Part shown: positions 1-8,144 of the stretch, one piece after another | How positions within the stretch are numbered: the stretch's first letter is position 1 | Layout of the letters: every line of letters starts with the position of its first letter | NCBI RefSeq assembly: GCF_000739015.1 | Contig: NZ_JPUG01000059.1 | Location: 28,083-92,082, forward strand | DNA from: Microvirga sp. BSC39 | GTDB lineage: Bacteria > Pseudomonadota > Alphaproteobacteria > Rhizobiales > Beijerinckiaceae | Direction of reading: 5' to 3' | Length of the DNA stretch: 64,000 nt | Program-made: the position numbers and the translations under genes | The notes under the pieces: model-generated | Seen by the model: only the letters and a program-made list of their open reading frames with translations | Databases searched by the model: none | What the model was told of the DNA's origin: nothing

Positions 1-115
1 CCCGTTCCCGAATCATAATGCCGGATAGCGAATCCAACTTCAGACCGAATACTAGGCAACAACGAATCAGGTGCGTAACTGAGAATCACCCGGAACCGGG
101 CTTTTACATGCGAAT

Positions 116-144
116 TGACTCAGCCTTTTTGGCTAAGTGAGTCA
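116..144. repeat. Inverted repeat upstream of the replication module
   Basis: Arms TGACTCAGCC and GGCTAAGTGAGTCA flank a T5 loop, with the outer TGACTC/GAGTCA and inner AGCC/GGCT pairing. It lies in the gene-free first 256 bases, upstream of the ribbon-helix-helix gene. It could be an operator or a weak terminator of a gene outside the window. Nothing else is recognisable in bases 1-256. Confidence 0.4.
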
Positions 145-265
145 TTTCAAAGAAGTTTCCCACTGCTGAATCGATCTATTGTGAATGGATTCTTGCTAGC
201 CGACTCCACAGCGTAGTTGGAATCGGGCATCTCTCGATATGGCACGAGTGTAACGGGTGGATGCC

Positions 266-478
266 ATGCCTGATGCTAAGCAGATCGAGCGCGTTCAACG
301 CTTTCGTAAGTCTCGCCGGGAACGGGGAGATCGGGAGATGAACGTCTGGATCCCAGGACTTCTCGGGGCTGCAATCGACCAAGCCGTCGAAAGCGGCCGC
401 TTCAAGTCCCGTCAGGAAGCCATCACCCATGCCCTCGAGGCCACTTTTGCCCAAAAGGAGCGAAATGTCGTGACGTAA
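266..478 (+). CDS. Small ribbon-helix-helix protein upstream of repC
   Basis: A 70-residue basic protein, or 73 residues from the GTG at 257. The C-terminal half has the ribbon-helix-helix layout: a strand around REMNVWIP, a helix GLLGAAIDQAVESG, then KSRQEAITHALEAT. Such proteins are DNA-binding dimers, often copy-number or partition regulators (CopG/ParG-like) or antitoxins. Its place directly upstream of the antisense-RNA candidate and repC, where repABC plasmids carry repB, suggests a role in replicon control. That role is inference from context; no toxin gene is adjacent. Confidence 0.6.
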   Translation: MPDAKQIERVQRFRKSRRERGDREMNVWIPGLLGAAIDQAVESGRFKSRQEAITHALEATFAQKERNVVT

Positions 479-485
479 ACCAGGC

Positions 486-566
486 AAAGCAAAAGGCCCA
501 CGAAGCTGGAAACTTCGAGGGCCTTTGGAGCTACCCGCGAGGGGCGGCGTAAAGATTGGTGTGACA
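486..566 (-). ncRNA. Candidate counter-transcribed RNA (ctRNA) upstream of repC
   Basis: On the minus strand a promoter-like pair (TTGACA at 601-596, 17-base spacer, GCATAA at 578-573) is followed about 45 bases later by a hairpin (492-526) and a T-rich run (494-482). This would give an antisense RNA of about 75-80 nt in the leader of repC. In repABC plasmids a ctRNA encoded in exactly this place between repB and repC controls copy number by acting on the repC leader. The sequence signals are direct; the function is inference from that model. Confidence 0.6.
492..526 (-). terminator. Terminator of the antisense RNA
   Basis: AAAGGCCC (492-499) pairs with GGGCCTTT (519-526), and CGAAG (501-505) with CTTCG (513-517) inside. 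On the minus strand it is followed by TTTTGCTTT, as in an intrinsic terminator. The near-symmetrical stem could also fold in the repC leader mRNA and take part in attenuation. Confidence 0.6.
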
Positions 567-572
567 ACCTCC

Positions 573-601
573 TTATGCCATCCCGACAAGCTGAATGTCA
601 A
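573..601 (-). promoter_or_regulatory. Sigma70-type promoter for the repC antisense RNA
   Basis: Read on the minus strand: a perfect TTGACA -35 box (601-596), a 17-base spacer, and GCATAA (578-573) as a -10 box with two mismatches to TATAAT. Its distance and direction relative to the 492-526 hairpin support a short antisense transcript. Confidence 0.55.
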
Positions 602-653
602 GAGCATCGGTTACGGTGAACGCTCCCGCTTTGCCCTCACATAGGAGGGTACG

Positions 654-1808
654 ATGCAACTCGCATCGTCAGGAGGCCGGCGGCTGAGACATGCTGCTTT
701 GGTCGCGAGAGAACTCGCGCTCGAAACCGGGCGCACGGTGACACGAAAAGAACTATCGGCTGCAGCCCGGGACGCGTCAAAAGCCTTGAACCTGCCTACC
801 ACACCTCGAGTGGTGCTGGCCGAGCTCGTGGCCTGCTGGGGCGAGCAGGAGTGGGAACGGTTGCTGGTGTGGCCATCCAATGACTACTTGGTCGGCCGGA
901 CGGCGCTGACAGATCGCGCCATTAGGAAGTCGATCCGCAAGCTCGTGGATCTTGGGCTGATCGTTCCCAAGGACTCCCCGAACGGGAAACGCTATGCCCT
1001 CAAGGACTTAGCCGGTGAGATCATCGATGCCTTTGGCTTTGACCTGACACCCGTCTACGCCCGGAGAGGGGAATGGGCCAGGCTGTTGATCGAGCAGAAG
1101 CAACTGCGCCAGGCTCAGAAGCAGGCCTTTGATGAAGTCACCATCTGCCGGCGTGCAACGGAAGAGGCCCTCACTGCCCTTGCCGAGCACTCTCCAGACA
1201 TCGACCGCTCCACTCTGGAGGATGATCTCAAGGCCCTGAAAGCCAAGACCCCAGTTCGGTCGAAAACCTCTCTTCCTCCGGATCTGCTCGGCGAGTGGAG
1301 CCTGTTGAGAAGTCGAGCTGAACAAGCTTTTCTAGATGCGGGCAATGGCGGAACCTCGTTCCGGCACAATAATAACAACAACGGATCCCCTAGTGAGTCT
1401 TGTAACAAGGGCTTTCCGAAGAAAGCTGAGGCGGTTCGTCATAGCGAACAAATGCCGGAGCACCTATCACCGGAATTGATCCTTGAGGCTTGCCCCACCG
1501 TCAGCAATTACGGCCAACCGGTGCGGGATCTAGCGGACATCGTTGCCGCTGGTCGCTACCTCCGCGCGTCCCTTGGCGCCAACGAAAGCGCCTGGGCAGA
1601 GGCCGTGGAGGGCCTTGGCACAGTCAGAGCTGCTATTGCTGTGCTCTACACCCTGCAGCTGTATGAGGACGATCTTGCCAAGAATGGCGGCGAGAGTCGG
1701 ATCAAGAACCCGGGCGGGTACTTCCGCGCCCTCATCCGGATGGTGAAATCCGGCAAAATCGACCTCGGGGTCGAACTTCTCGCCATGAGGAGGCGGCGCA
1801 TGTCGTAA
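654..1808 (+). CDS. repC: Replication initiator RepC (repABC-type)
   Basis: A 384-residue protein that starts and drives replication of the plasmid by binding an origin inside its own gene. Residues about 1-180 show the RepC signature: a VWPSNDYL segment, an LTDRAIRKSIRKLVDLGLI helix block, then DSPNGKRYALKD and AFGFDLTPVYAR. A Ser/Asn-rich linker (about 225-255) leads to a conserved C-terminal helical region (about 270-384). Length matches RepC proteins (about 380-440). The start ATG follows a strong GGAGG at 643-647. No repA or repB is visible upstream inside the window, so this may be a RepC-only replicon or the partition genes may lie elsewhere. Expression is probably limited by the antisense RNA at 486-566. 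Confidence 0.88.
   Translation: MQLASSGGRRLRHAALVARELALETGRTVTRKELSAAARDASKALNLPTTPRVVLAELVACWGEQEWERLLVWPSNDYLVGRTALTDRAIRKSIRKLVDLGLIVPKDSPNGKRYALKDLAGEIIDAFGFDLTPVYARRGEWARLLIEQKQLRQAQKQAFDEVTICRRATEEALTALAEHSPDIDRSTLEDDLKALKAKTPVRSKTSLPPDLLGEWSLLRSRAEQAFLDAGNGGTSFRHNNNNNGSPSESCNKGFPKKAEAVRHSEQMPEHLSPELILEACPTVSNYGQPVRDLADIVAAGRYLRASLGANESAWAEAVEGLGTVRAAIAVLYTLQLYEDDLAKNGGESRIKNPGGYFRALIRMVKSGKIDLGVELLAMRRRRMS
1362..1395. other. Candidate origin (A+T-rich segment inside repC)
   Basis: Within an otherwise GC-rich gene this stretch is rich in AAT/AAC codons (it encodes five consecutive Asn). In repABC plasmids the origin lies in an A+T-rich block within the central part of repC. The match is by position and composition only. 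Confidence 0.4.
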
Positions 1809-1889
1809 TCTCGGCGCAATCTCCGGAAAAGCTTCCTGTATCAACTCGGGCCCGCCGGTTATTAGCCGGCTGTTGCGTGCGGATTTTAC

Positions 1890-2192
1890 ATGATGCTTAC
1901 TCACAAGAAGCTTTGGCAAGCGATTGATAAAGTTGCCGAAAATTGCAGCCTGACCGCATCGGGCCTTGCCCGGAAGTGCGGCTTGGATGCGACCACCTTC
2001 AACGCGTCCAAGCGAACCAGCCCGGATGGGCGTGAACGCTGGCCGTCCACTGAGACCTTGTCCAAGGTGCTCGAGGTCGCCGGAATGGACCTCGTTGCGT
2101 TCGGAGAACTCGTGAATTCACTGCCCGATGCCCCCCAACCTCAGCCCCAGAAACGCCGACGGGAGATCGTACTGGAGCCGGCCGAGCCTTGA
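1890..2192 (+). CDS. Repressor-like helix-turn-helix protein lacking the S24 peptidase half
   Basis: A 100-residue protein. It resembles the N-terminal DNA-binding domain of the rhizobial S24-peptidase (LexA/CI-like) family: an LTHKKLWQAIDK start, then SGLARKCGLDATTFNASKR and a WPSTETLSKVLEVAG segment. The usual C-terminal Ser-Lys autopeptidase is absent; the chain ends in a Pro/Gln/Arg-rich tail. Without it, DNA-damage-triggered cleavage is not expected, so this could be a constitutive repressor or a competitor of a full-length homologue. It follows repC by 81 bases. The ATG at 1893 is an equally good start. Confidence 0.6.
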   Translation: MMLTHKKLWQAIDKVAENCSLTASGLARKCGLDATTFNASKRTSPDGRERWPSTETLSKVLEVAGMDLVAFGELVNSLPDAPQPQPQKRRREIVLEPAEP

Positions 2193-2247
2193 CGATCTAG
2201 AAATATTCCCATCTGGGAGGCATCGAGAGCCATCCGAGAGGAATGTC

Positions 2248-2549
2248 ATGAACAAGGCTCAGCTGGTTGAGAAGCTCGCCGAGGACTATCAGTTCACCAA
2301 GGTGTTTGCGCGTGAGCTCGTCGACACTGTCTTCGATTCCATGGTCGAGACGATCCAGAAGGGCGGCGAAGTCTCCATTTCAGAGTTTGGCAACTTCAAG
2401 GTGGCCGAGCGTCAGCCCGCCTGGGCCGGGAACCACGGACGGGCGGGCCCATCAAGATTGCGACCTCAAAGAACATCAAGTTCAAGCTGGCGACGCCGCT
2501 CCGCATTTCCTTTAACACGAAGCGGCGCTCCCGTTCGAAACAGTCCTGA
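2248..2549 (+). pseudogene. HU-family nucleoid protein gene, frameshifted
   Basis: HU proteins are small dimers that bend and compact DNA. The first frame reads MNKAQLVEKLAEDYQFTK and continues to SISEFGNFKVAERQ, typical of HU. A one-base loss near 2433-2436 moves the rest into another frame. That frame reads PIKIATSKNIKFKLATPLRI and ends at TGA 2547-2549, which is the normal HU C-terminus plus a basic tail. The start has a GAGAGG ribosome site. Both halves are well conserved, so the break is recent or a sequencing error. As written, the product loses the DNA-binding arm and end and is probably inactive. Confidence 0.8.
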
Positions 2550-2703
2550 ATACCGCCAAGCTTTCCTTAACCCTGCTGAAGACTGTTTCCCGATCTGTCC
2601 GATAGCGGAGATGTCCAAAACCAAACGGTAATGATTTGGGCCAATTGATAGGGCTCAACGCGCGCCAAGCGGTCGAGCCTTCCTTGCTGCCCAGAGACCC
2701 CGC

Positions 2704-2982
2704 GTGAAAGACTACAACCATAAGAAGATTACAGGCATAGCCCGAGTTGCCGATTATCTCGGGAAGCATGCTGCGGGTCGCGGCGATACGATCAACGAAG
2801 CCTACTTGCAGGGTATCGCCGAAGGTCTCGCTCTGGTCGAGCTTCTCATTTCGGACGATGTGCATCTCATGACGAGCTGGGTTCATATTTTTGCGGCGCA
2901 GCGGGTTCACTCTGCCGGCCTTGATGCCTCTGTTGTTTCGGTGCCGCCAGTCGACCGGAGAACGCTTCTAAATCCGCATTAA
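2704..2982 (+). CDS. Hypothetical protein
   Basis: A 92-residue ORF with a GTG start and coherent amino-acid usage. An N-terminal basic part (MKDYNHKKITGIARVADYLG) is followed by a helical stretch rich in Leu/Ile (EGLALVELLISDD). I recognise no family. It sits between the HU and GapR relics, so it may belong to the same accessory cassette or be a fragment. Confidence 0.4.
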   Translation: MKDYNHKKITGIARVADYLGKHAAGRGDTINEAYLQGIAEGLALVELLISDDVHLMTSWVHIFAAQRVHSAGLDASVVSVPPVDRRTLLNPH

Positions 2983-3089
2983 CGCCACGAGTGAAAACCG
3001 GGCCGCGCTTCCAAGCTCCTGATTTAGTTTTTGATCGCTCCGAATTATAATTCGTGCATCAATCACGCCAAACCAGGACGATTCGTGAA

Positions 3090-3350
3090 ATGGACGACGC
3101 CGCTTTCAACACATATTTCATAGCAGACGATCAGTTAAAAGCGTCCATAGAACGTATTGGAAGGCTTGAAGAAGAGAGTATTGGAATTGATTCATAAATC
3201 AAGGATGTCTACGCTAAAGCGTCTAGAAACGGCTTCGATAAGAAGGTTCTTCGGAAATTAGTAGAACTGCGGAAGAAAGGCCATTCAGAACCAATGGAGG
3301 AAGAGGCCGTGTTGTAATTATACATGAAGGTACTTGGTATGGTCGGATAA
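3090..3350 (+). pseudogene. GapR/UPF0335 (DUF2312) nucleoid protein relic with two in-frame stops
   Basis: Translation from ATG 3090 gives IADDQLKASIERIGRLEEE, then a TAA (3195-3197), then [20 protein letters not shown] in the same frame, a second TAA (3315-3317), and a last segment ending at TAA 3348-3350. This covers the full 86-codon GapR plan. GapR is an alphaproteobacterial nucleoid protein that binds overtwisted A+T-rich DNA and is often duplicated on plasmids. Two nonsense mutations without a frameshift mean the reading frame is old and dead. Confidence 0.8.
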
Positions 3351-3459
3351 TAGGCTTGAGCTATACATTTATATGAAATCCGTAAGAGGACGAGGTGAGG
3401 CCCGCCGTCGTCCTCTTGTATTTCGGCGAGACGAAAAATTGCAAACCTTCGGAGGGCAA

Positions 3460-4478
3460 ATGAAATCGGGACCCGACCCCAAGCTCGCTTGTGTCGCCGG
3501 CGTAGGCGGTGACAGAGATCCCAGCGACATCGTTCTAGGGATGCTCCTAGCGGGGGCTCTGTGCCTAGCTGTCATCCTCTTCCGGCTTGTCGTGGTCGCC
3601 GTGACACCGCGGGAGCTTGATCATGCCCTGCAGGTGGCCCTTGCCGTCCTTGGCCTCATCCCGACGGCCGGCGCGATTTCTACAGCCTGCCTGGACGGTA
3701 CCGACCGAGAATGGCCTGCTTGTATTTTACGGTGGCGCTGGGCCCCTGGACTGCGATAGCATTCGGGGATTTGGGGCATCTGATCAGTTGCCTGTCAAGG
3801 GACCTCCCGTTCTGGGATCATCTGCTTGCGAAAGGTGACGCCATCCTCGGCTTCGATTGGCTTGCGATGCTCGCCTGGTCCCATGCGCACCCGGTCCTGA
3901 CGGCTGTCGCGTATGGGATCTATATGTCGGCAGCTTTCCAGTCCGTCGTCATCCCTATCCTCCTCGCCGCTCTCTGCCGGTTCCGCGCCCTGCACATCTC
4001 GACGATCGCTCTCTTCCTGACCCTCATTGTCACTTACACAGTGGCGTGCCTGTTTCCGGCTCTCGGTACCTATGAGTATTATGCCGTCGATCCCACGCAG
4101 CACCCCGACATCGCGGTGCGGGTCGCCAGCCTCCCTGTTCCGGAAATCATTGGTGTGCGTGACGGCGCGATCATCAATATTTCTCGGCTGGCGCCGACCG
4201 GACTTGTGACGTTTCCCAGTTTCCATGCCGCCAGTGCGGTACCTCTCGCCTGGTCGGTCTAGCATATACCCTACCTTCGCTATCCTGGCCTGATACTCAA
4301 CATCTTGATGCTCTCGGCAACGCCTCTTCACGGCAGCCACTTCCTAACCGATGTGCTGGCTAGCATGGTCCTGGCGGCGATCTCAATCGCCACAGCCGCA
4401 TCCCTCTTGAACAGGGTTCGAAGTTCATACGCAGCTCTGGCCCTTCCTGCGACTGTTCCAAAACTCGCAGGTGTCTAA
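3460..4478 (+). pseudogene. PAP2-family membrane phosphatase, frameshifted and with an in-frame TAG
   Basis: PAP2 (phosphatidic acid phosphatase 2 / inositol phosphorylceramide synthase-like) proteins are membrane phosphatases acting on lipid phosphates. Segment 1 (from ATG 3460 after GGAGGG) has one or two membrane helices. A frameshift near 3690-3720 leads to segment 2 (to 4259) with several helices and the motif FPSFHAASA. After a TAG at 4260-4262 the same frame continues with HIPYLRYPG and the last motif GSHFLTDVLA, ending at TAA 4476-4478. All catalytic motifs survive in order, so the ancestor was a normal six-helix enzyme. Two lesions indicate loss of function. Confidence 0.8.
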
Positions 4479-4536
4479 AGCGATGTAGCCTGTTCGACAC
4501 ATTGATCGAATCAACAGCCTGATCGCACAGCGCATA

Positions 4537-4563
4537 AAAAACCCTGCCCCCGAGAGGGCAGGG
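4537..4563 (-). terminator. Minus-strand intrinsic terminator without an obvious gene
   Basis: CCCTGCCC (4542-4549) pairs with GGGCAGGG (4556-4563). Read on the minus strand the stem is followed by six T (4541-4536), a strong terminator. No minus-strand gene lies between here and the DUF1236 gene, so a short RNA from 4564-4780 is possible. GGCCAGTTT (4562-4570) is also complementary to AAACTGGCC (4632-4640), giving an alternative longer fold. Otherwise 4479-4789 holds no gene. Confidence 0.5.
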
Positions 4564-4789
4564 CCAGTTTCTCCTCGCCTTCGGAGATCTCCGAAAACAA
4601 GAAGAGTAAGGCACGCGGGTCCCTTCGAGTCAAACTGGCCTTTATTCAAGTAATAACATGCGAGATCGCATTTAGAATTCATTAAGCAAACCTACTCAAC
4701 AGACGCGCCGTGGCATTTATGTCATAGCCAATCTCATCGGCAGCACCATAAATAGTGTCAGTTCTTCTACCACGACGGATGCATTGCTC

Positions 4790-5443
4790 ATGAAAACCCT
4801 TGCTCTTCGCCTTCTCGCTGCCACCGCCATTGCAACGGCAGCTGTCTCTGCTGCCTCGGCTGCCGACCTTCCGATGCGCGCTGCTCCTCCGGCTGTTCCG
4901 TTCGTTGCCGCGGCGCCGATCTTCACCTGGACCGGCTTCTACGCTGGCGTGAACGCCGGCTACGGCTGGAGCGATGACGATAACGACACCATCGCCCTTG
5001 CTGATGAAGATGACGACGGCGGCTTCGTGGGCGGCGCTCAGATCGGCTACAACTACCAGATCGGCTCTTTTGTGGTGGGCCTCGAAGGTGACATTCAGTA
5101 CGCCGACTTCGGCCGTGAAGGTGCCTTCGACCTCGACAACAACGGCGAAGAGGATGGCGTGTTCGAATCCAGCGACTGGTTCGGCACGGTGCGGGCTCGC
5201 GCTGGTGTGGCGCTTGGCCAGGCCCTTATCTACGGCACCGGCGGCTTCGCCTTTGCTGATGACTCGACCGGTTGGACCGCCGGTGGCGGCCTTGAATACG
5301 CCTTCACCAACAACCTCTCGGCCAAGATCGAAGGCCTGTACGTCAGCCTTGATGGCGACGACAACGACATCGTCGGTTTCGACAACGAGACCGACTTCGG
5401 TGTGGTGCGCGCGGGCCTGAACTTCCGCTTCGGTTCGTACTAA
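4790..5443 (+). CDS. Outer-membrane beta-barrel protein (Omp25/porin-like)
   Basis: A 217-residue secreted protein. A signal peptide (MKTLALRLLAATAIATAAVS, cleaved near ASA-ADL) precedes a Pro/Ala linker. The signature FTWTGFYAGVNAGYGW then opens the eight-stranded OMP_b-brl barrel common in Rhizobiales. The last residues, GVVRAGLNFRFGSY, are the usual aromatic C-terminal strand recognised by the Bam machinery. The loops are unusually acidic (runs of Asp/Glu such as DDDNDTIALADEDDDGG), suggesting cation binding or an acid/salt adaptation. A TTG at 4784 is in frame but ATG 4790 fits the signal peptide better. A strong terminator follows. Confidence 0.88.
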   Translation: MKTLALRLLAATAIATAAVSAASAADLPMRAAPPAVPFVAAAPIFTWTGFYAGVNAGYGWSDDDNDTIALADEDDDGGFVGGAQIGYNYQIGSFVVGLEGDIQYADFGREGAFDLDNNGEEDGVFESSDWFGTVRARAGVALGQALIYGTGGFAFADDSTGWTAGGGLEYAFTNNLSAKIEGLYVSLDGDDNDIVGFDNETDFGVVRAGLNFRFGSY

Positions 5444-5468
5444 GAGAGACATCTTTTCAGGCATAAAG

Positions 5469-5494
5469 AAGGCCCGGAATGTCCCGGGCCTTTT
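5469..5494 (+). terminator. Terminator after the outer-membrane protein gene
   Basis: GGCCCGG (5471-5477) pairs with CCGGGCC (5484-5490), flanked by AA and TTTT. It works for the plus-strand gene just upstream and may also act on the convergent gene at 5530. Confidence 0.8.
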
Positions 5495-5529
5495 CCATGC
5501 TTGCGATTGCGTCATCTCGCTAAGGCGAC

Positions 5530-6735
5530 TTACTCGATCACCTCGATGACCCGGCGTGTCTCAGGTTCGACCAACGCAACTTCATCGCCGATCACCACAT
5601 ACCGATAAGTCCGGAGTTCCGGAACCTCACTGATGACCGTCTGCGGGACCTCAAGGATCTCCACATCCTGCGGCAGCGTCACACCTTCGCGAATCTCGAC
5701 CTTGGAGGTCGTCTGACGTGTCGATCCAGTAGTCTCGACTGACGTTCTGAACTTCTTGCGCTGTTCACTGCTCAGGCTGACCGAGGCTGACTTGCGCGAC
5801 CCTCCGGATTTGTGGATCACCTCCACGATCTTCTTGGTCCTGGGCTCGACGATCACAATCTCATCGCGCACCACCACATACTGGTAGTTCCTGTACTGCG
5901 GCACGATGCGAACTACATCGGCGGGCAGTGGAGCGAGGCGAACTTCATCCGTGATGGTCGTACCGACCGACACGTTGAAGGTCACGTTGGACACTGTGTT
6001 AACGTTGGTGCTGCTGAAAGCCTGCGTCACCTCAGAGCGCTGCTCGGTATTCAGGTTGGCGGTAGCACCTGATGCAGTGCTGGATGAAGATTCAGTCGTC
6101 GAGGTGTTAGCCGACGCTCCGGCAGATCCACTCTGCTGCGTGGTCGATCCTTGCTGCGCCGTCGAACCCGATTGCTGTGTGCTAGTTGCCGATCCCGACT
6201 GCGTGCTCTGCTGCTGGGACGTGCCCGTAGTTGCACTGTTGGTCGCGCTCGATCCTGTGCGCTGAGTGTCCTGCGAGCCGGTTGCCGATTGCGAAGAGCC
6301 CTGCTGCGGACGCTTTTGGCTGTCCGAGGATTGGGTTGAACCCTGGGAACCTGTGCCCGCCCCTGCGGCAGTCGGCTGCTGAGCCTTTTCCGACGAAGTC
6401 GCGGATGATGTGCTGGAACTTCCTTGTGAAGAAGCCCCCTGACGCTGCATCTGGCCTGGTTGCTCCGACGAGGATCCAGAGGAAGCGGTTGATCCACGAT
6501 TCTGTCCGGGAGCGGTCTCCGACTTGCCCGGAGCGTCGGACGAGGCGCTGGGTCGGTTCTGGCTCTGGCCTGGAGCACTCTCGGATTTACCTGGAACCTC
6601 CGTCGACGTCGCCGGTGGCTTGATCTGCCCGGGAGCGGATTCCGATGAGCCTGGAGCCTGTGACTGCGCCAGAGCAGGGGCTGTTCCAAGGATTAGGGCG
6701 ATGGCGGTGGCTGTTGTGAACAGAGTGTGACGCAT
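5530..6735 (-). CDS. Secreted DUF1236-domain protein with two C-terminal repeats
   Basis: A 401-residue exported protein. Signal peptide: MRHTLFTTATAIALILGT, cleaved after PALA. Residues about 25-235 are low-complexity Ser/Gln/Thr/Gly-rich, with recurring PGKSE-(T/S)-APGQ units at the N-terminal side. Two DUF1236-like modules follow (about 245-320 and 325-401), each ending in a YRYVV-type strand and an EVI motif (RNYQYVVVRDEIVIVEP; RTYRYVVIGDEVALVEPE). DUF1236 has no established biochemical role; such proteins are envelope-associated in Rhizobiales. ATG 6735 is chosen over upstream in-frame codons because it begins the signal peptide and follows a GGAAAG site. Confidence 0.8.
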   Translation of the reverse strand: MRHTLFTTATAIALILGTAPALAQSQAPGSSESAPGQIKPPATSTEVPGKSESAPGQSQNRPSASSDAPGKSETAPGQNRGSTASSGSSSEQPGQMQRQGASSQGSSSTSSATSSEKAQQPTAAGAGTGSQGSTQSSDSQKRPQQGSSQSATGSQDTQRTGSSATNSATTGTSQQQSTQSGSATSTQQSGSTAQQGSTTQQSGSAGASANTSTTESSSSTASGATANLNTEQRSEVTQAFSSTNVNTVSNVTFNVSVGTTITDEVRLAPLPADVVRIVPQYRNYQYVVVRDEIVIVEPRTKKIVEVIHKSGGSRKSASVSLSSEQRKKFRTSVETTGSTRQTTSKVEIREGVTLPQDVEILEVPQTVISEVPELRTYRYVVIGDEVALVEPETRRVIEVIE

Positions 6736-7129
6736 TGAACGCTTTCCTTCAGATGAATCTCTGATGTTGACGGGTCCAACGAAGCTCCTCGGTTTGCGGT
6801 CCAGCAGCGCTGGAGGACCGGGGGGCCGCAGTTGGACGTGCATAGATCAACGTGAAAAGCGCCGGTGATGTCCCTGCTTTTATTTTTCTGCGGCGAAGGA
6901 ATAAACCGCATGGTCATTTCGTTTTTCTCCTTTCCGCCAACAGACAGACGGCGTTCTAGCTGAACCCCAAAGCCGCAATCAGGGCCGCGCCCGATTTACA
7001 GTTGATTTACCCAACAAGCTTTAGCTCAAACGCAAGCAGGAACCTTAGCCGCACACATGCGTCTTCATCCACATACAGGCTGATGTTCTTCAGTCTTTTC
7101 ACATGATGTTGAGTTTAGTAGGTGAACCC
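6736..7129. other. Intergenic region between divergent secreted-protein genes
   Basis: About 390 bases between two divergent starts, so it must hold both promoters. I see no convincing -35/-10 pair, repeat or RNA gene; no ORF in it has protein-like composition. Confidence 0.5.
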
Positions 7130-7894
7130 ATGAAGCGTTCGCACGCTGTTGCTTTGTCCAGTGCTGCCCTGTTCCTGGCCTTTTCTGCCCCATCCTCCGC
7201 TCAAAGCTTCAGATCCGGCCAGCAGTGCGTGCCGGCGGTGGCCCAACCTGGCATGTACCACAACTGCCGCCTGCGCGTCGTGCAGGGTCAAGAGGTGTGC
7301 CGTTGCACCATCCGCCCCCAGGCGTCGCGCCGGATCGAACGGCAGAATAGCTGGGACCAGAACGCCTCCACGACCGGATCGATCGCCACCCGACCTGTGG
7401 CTGGCTCAGGGTTTGCCTTGCCGGGGTCTGGCACTCTCGGGACGGGCACCACTGGTACGGCAGGAGCGGGTGCGGTTGGCACTGTCGGCAGTGCAGGCCC
7501 GAGCCGCGGAGGGGCAGTCGCAGACAGCGGCAACTCTGGCGGCAACAACAGCGGCACGGGTAACGCAGGTAGTTCGGGTGGTGCGTCAGGCAACGCTGGC
7601 TCCGGCAATGGAAGTGCCAGTGGTAATGGCGGGAACAGTAACGGGAACGCCGGCGGTCATGGCAACAACGGCCATGGCAACGATCCTGATGGCAATGACT
7701 CATCCAATCCAGGCGGCTCCAACAACGGCGATGGCACCGATGCTGATGGTCCCGCTGGCAACGGCGGCAGCAATGGTGGCGGCCGTGGTGGAGATAACGG
7801 TGGCCGTGGTGGCGGTGGTGGTCAGGGCAATGGTGGAGGCCGCGGTGGAGATGGCGACAACGGCAATGGCGGCAACGGTGGTGGAAGGCGCTAA
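7130..7894 (+). CDS. Secreted glycine/asparagine-rich protein
   Basis: A 254-residue exported protein. A signal peptide (MKRSHAVALSSAALFLAFSA, cleaved after SSAQ) leads to a short domain with four Cys (QCVPAVAQPGMYHNCRLRVV and EVCRCTIRP), likely two disulfides. From about residue 95 it is almost entirely Gly, Asn, Ser, Ala and Asp, ending in GNGGNGGGRR. This resembles disordered surface or matrix proteins; no enzymatic motif is seen. The repetitive GGCAAC/GGTGGC coding sequence explains the long overlapping shadow ORFs. The start follows AGGTGA; an upstream in-frame ATG at 7103 is not needed. Confidence 0.7.
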   Translation: MKRSHAVALSSAALFLAFSAPSSAQSFRSGQQCVPAVAQPGMYHNCRLRVVQGQEVCRCTIRPQASRRIERQNSWDQNASTTGSIATRPVAGSGFALPGSGTLGTGTTGTAGAGAVGTVGSAGPSRGGAVADSGNSGGNNSGTGNAGSSGGASGNAGSGNGSASGNGGNSNGNAGGHGNNGHGNDPDGNDSSNPGGSNNGDGTDADGPAGNGGSNGGGRGGDNGGRGGGGGQGNGGGRGGDGDNGNGGNGGGRR

Positions 7895-7918
7895 GCCATT
7901 TTGACAGCTGACTTGTTC

Positions 7919-7951
7919 AACGCCCTTGGCTCCACCCGCGCCGAGGGCGTT
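7919..7951 (+). terminator. Terminator-like hairpin
   Basis: AACGCCCT (7919-7926) pairs with AGGGCGTT (7944-7951) across a 17-base loop, 25 bases after the Gly/Asn-rich gene. The T-run is short (TGTTCGT), so termination would be modest. Confidence 0.5.
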
Positions 7952-8144
7952 GTTCGTCGCGTGCTGTCGAAAGCACGAACTGTGCTCTTAATCGATTTGC
8001 CAATAACTTAATCCTGTTGGATCTCACCCAAAGTAGAAGGTCCCGGCTCAGAACGAACAACCGTGATCCTGGTTATTCTTCACAGGCAGCAATTTTTAGG
8101 GTGAGGGGGCAATCTCCCTCTCCCGGATCAGGCAGCACTCAGGT

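Noticed and set aside
4682..5515. 277-codon minus-strand ORF opposite the outer-membrane protein gene
   Set aside because: It mirrors a strongly coding plus gene with a signal peptide and barrel; its product is a shadow with no domain.
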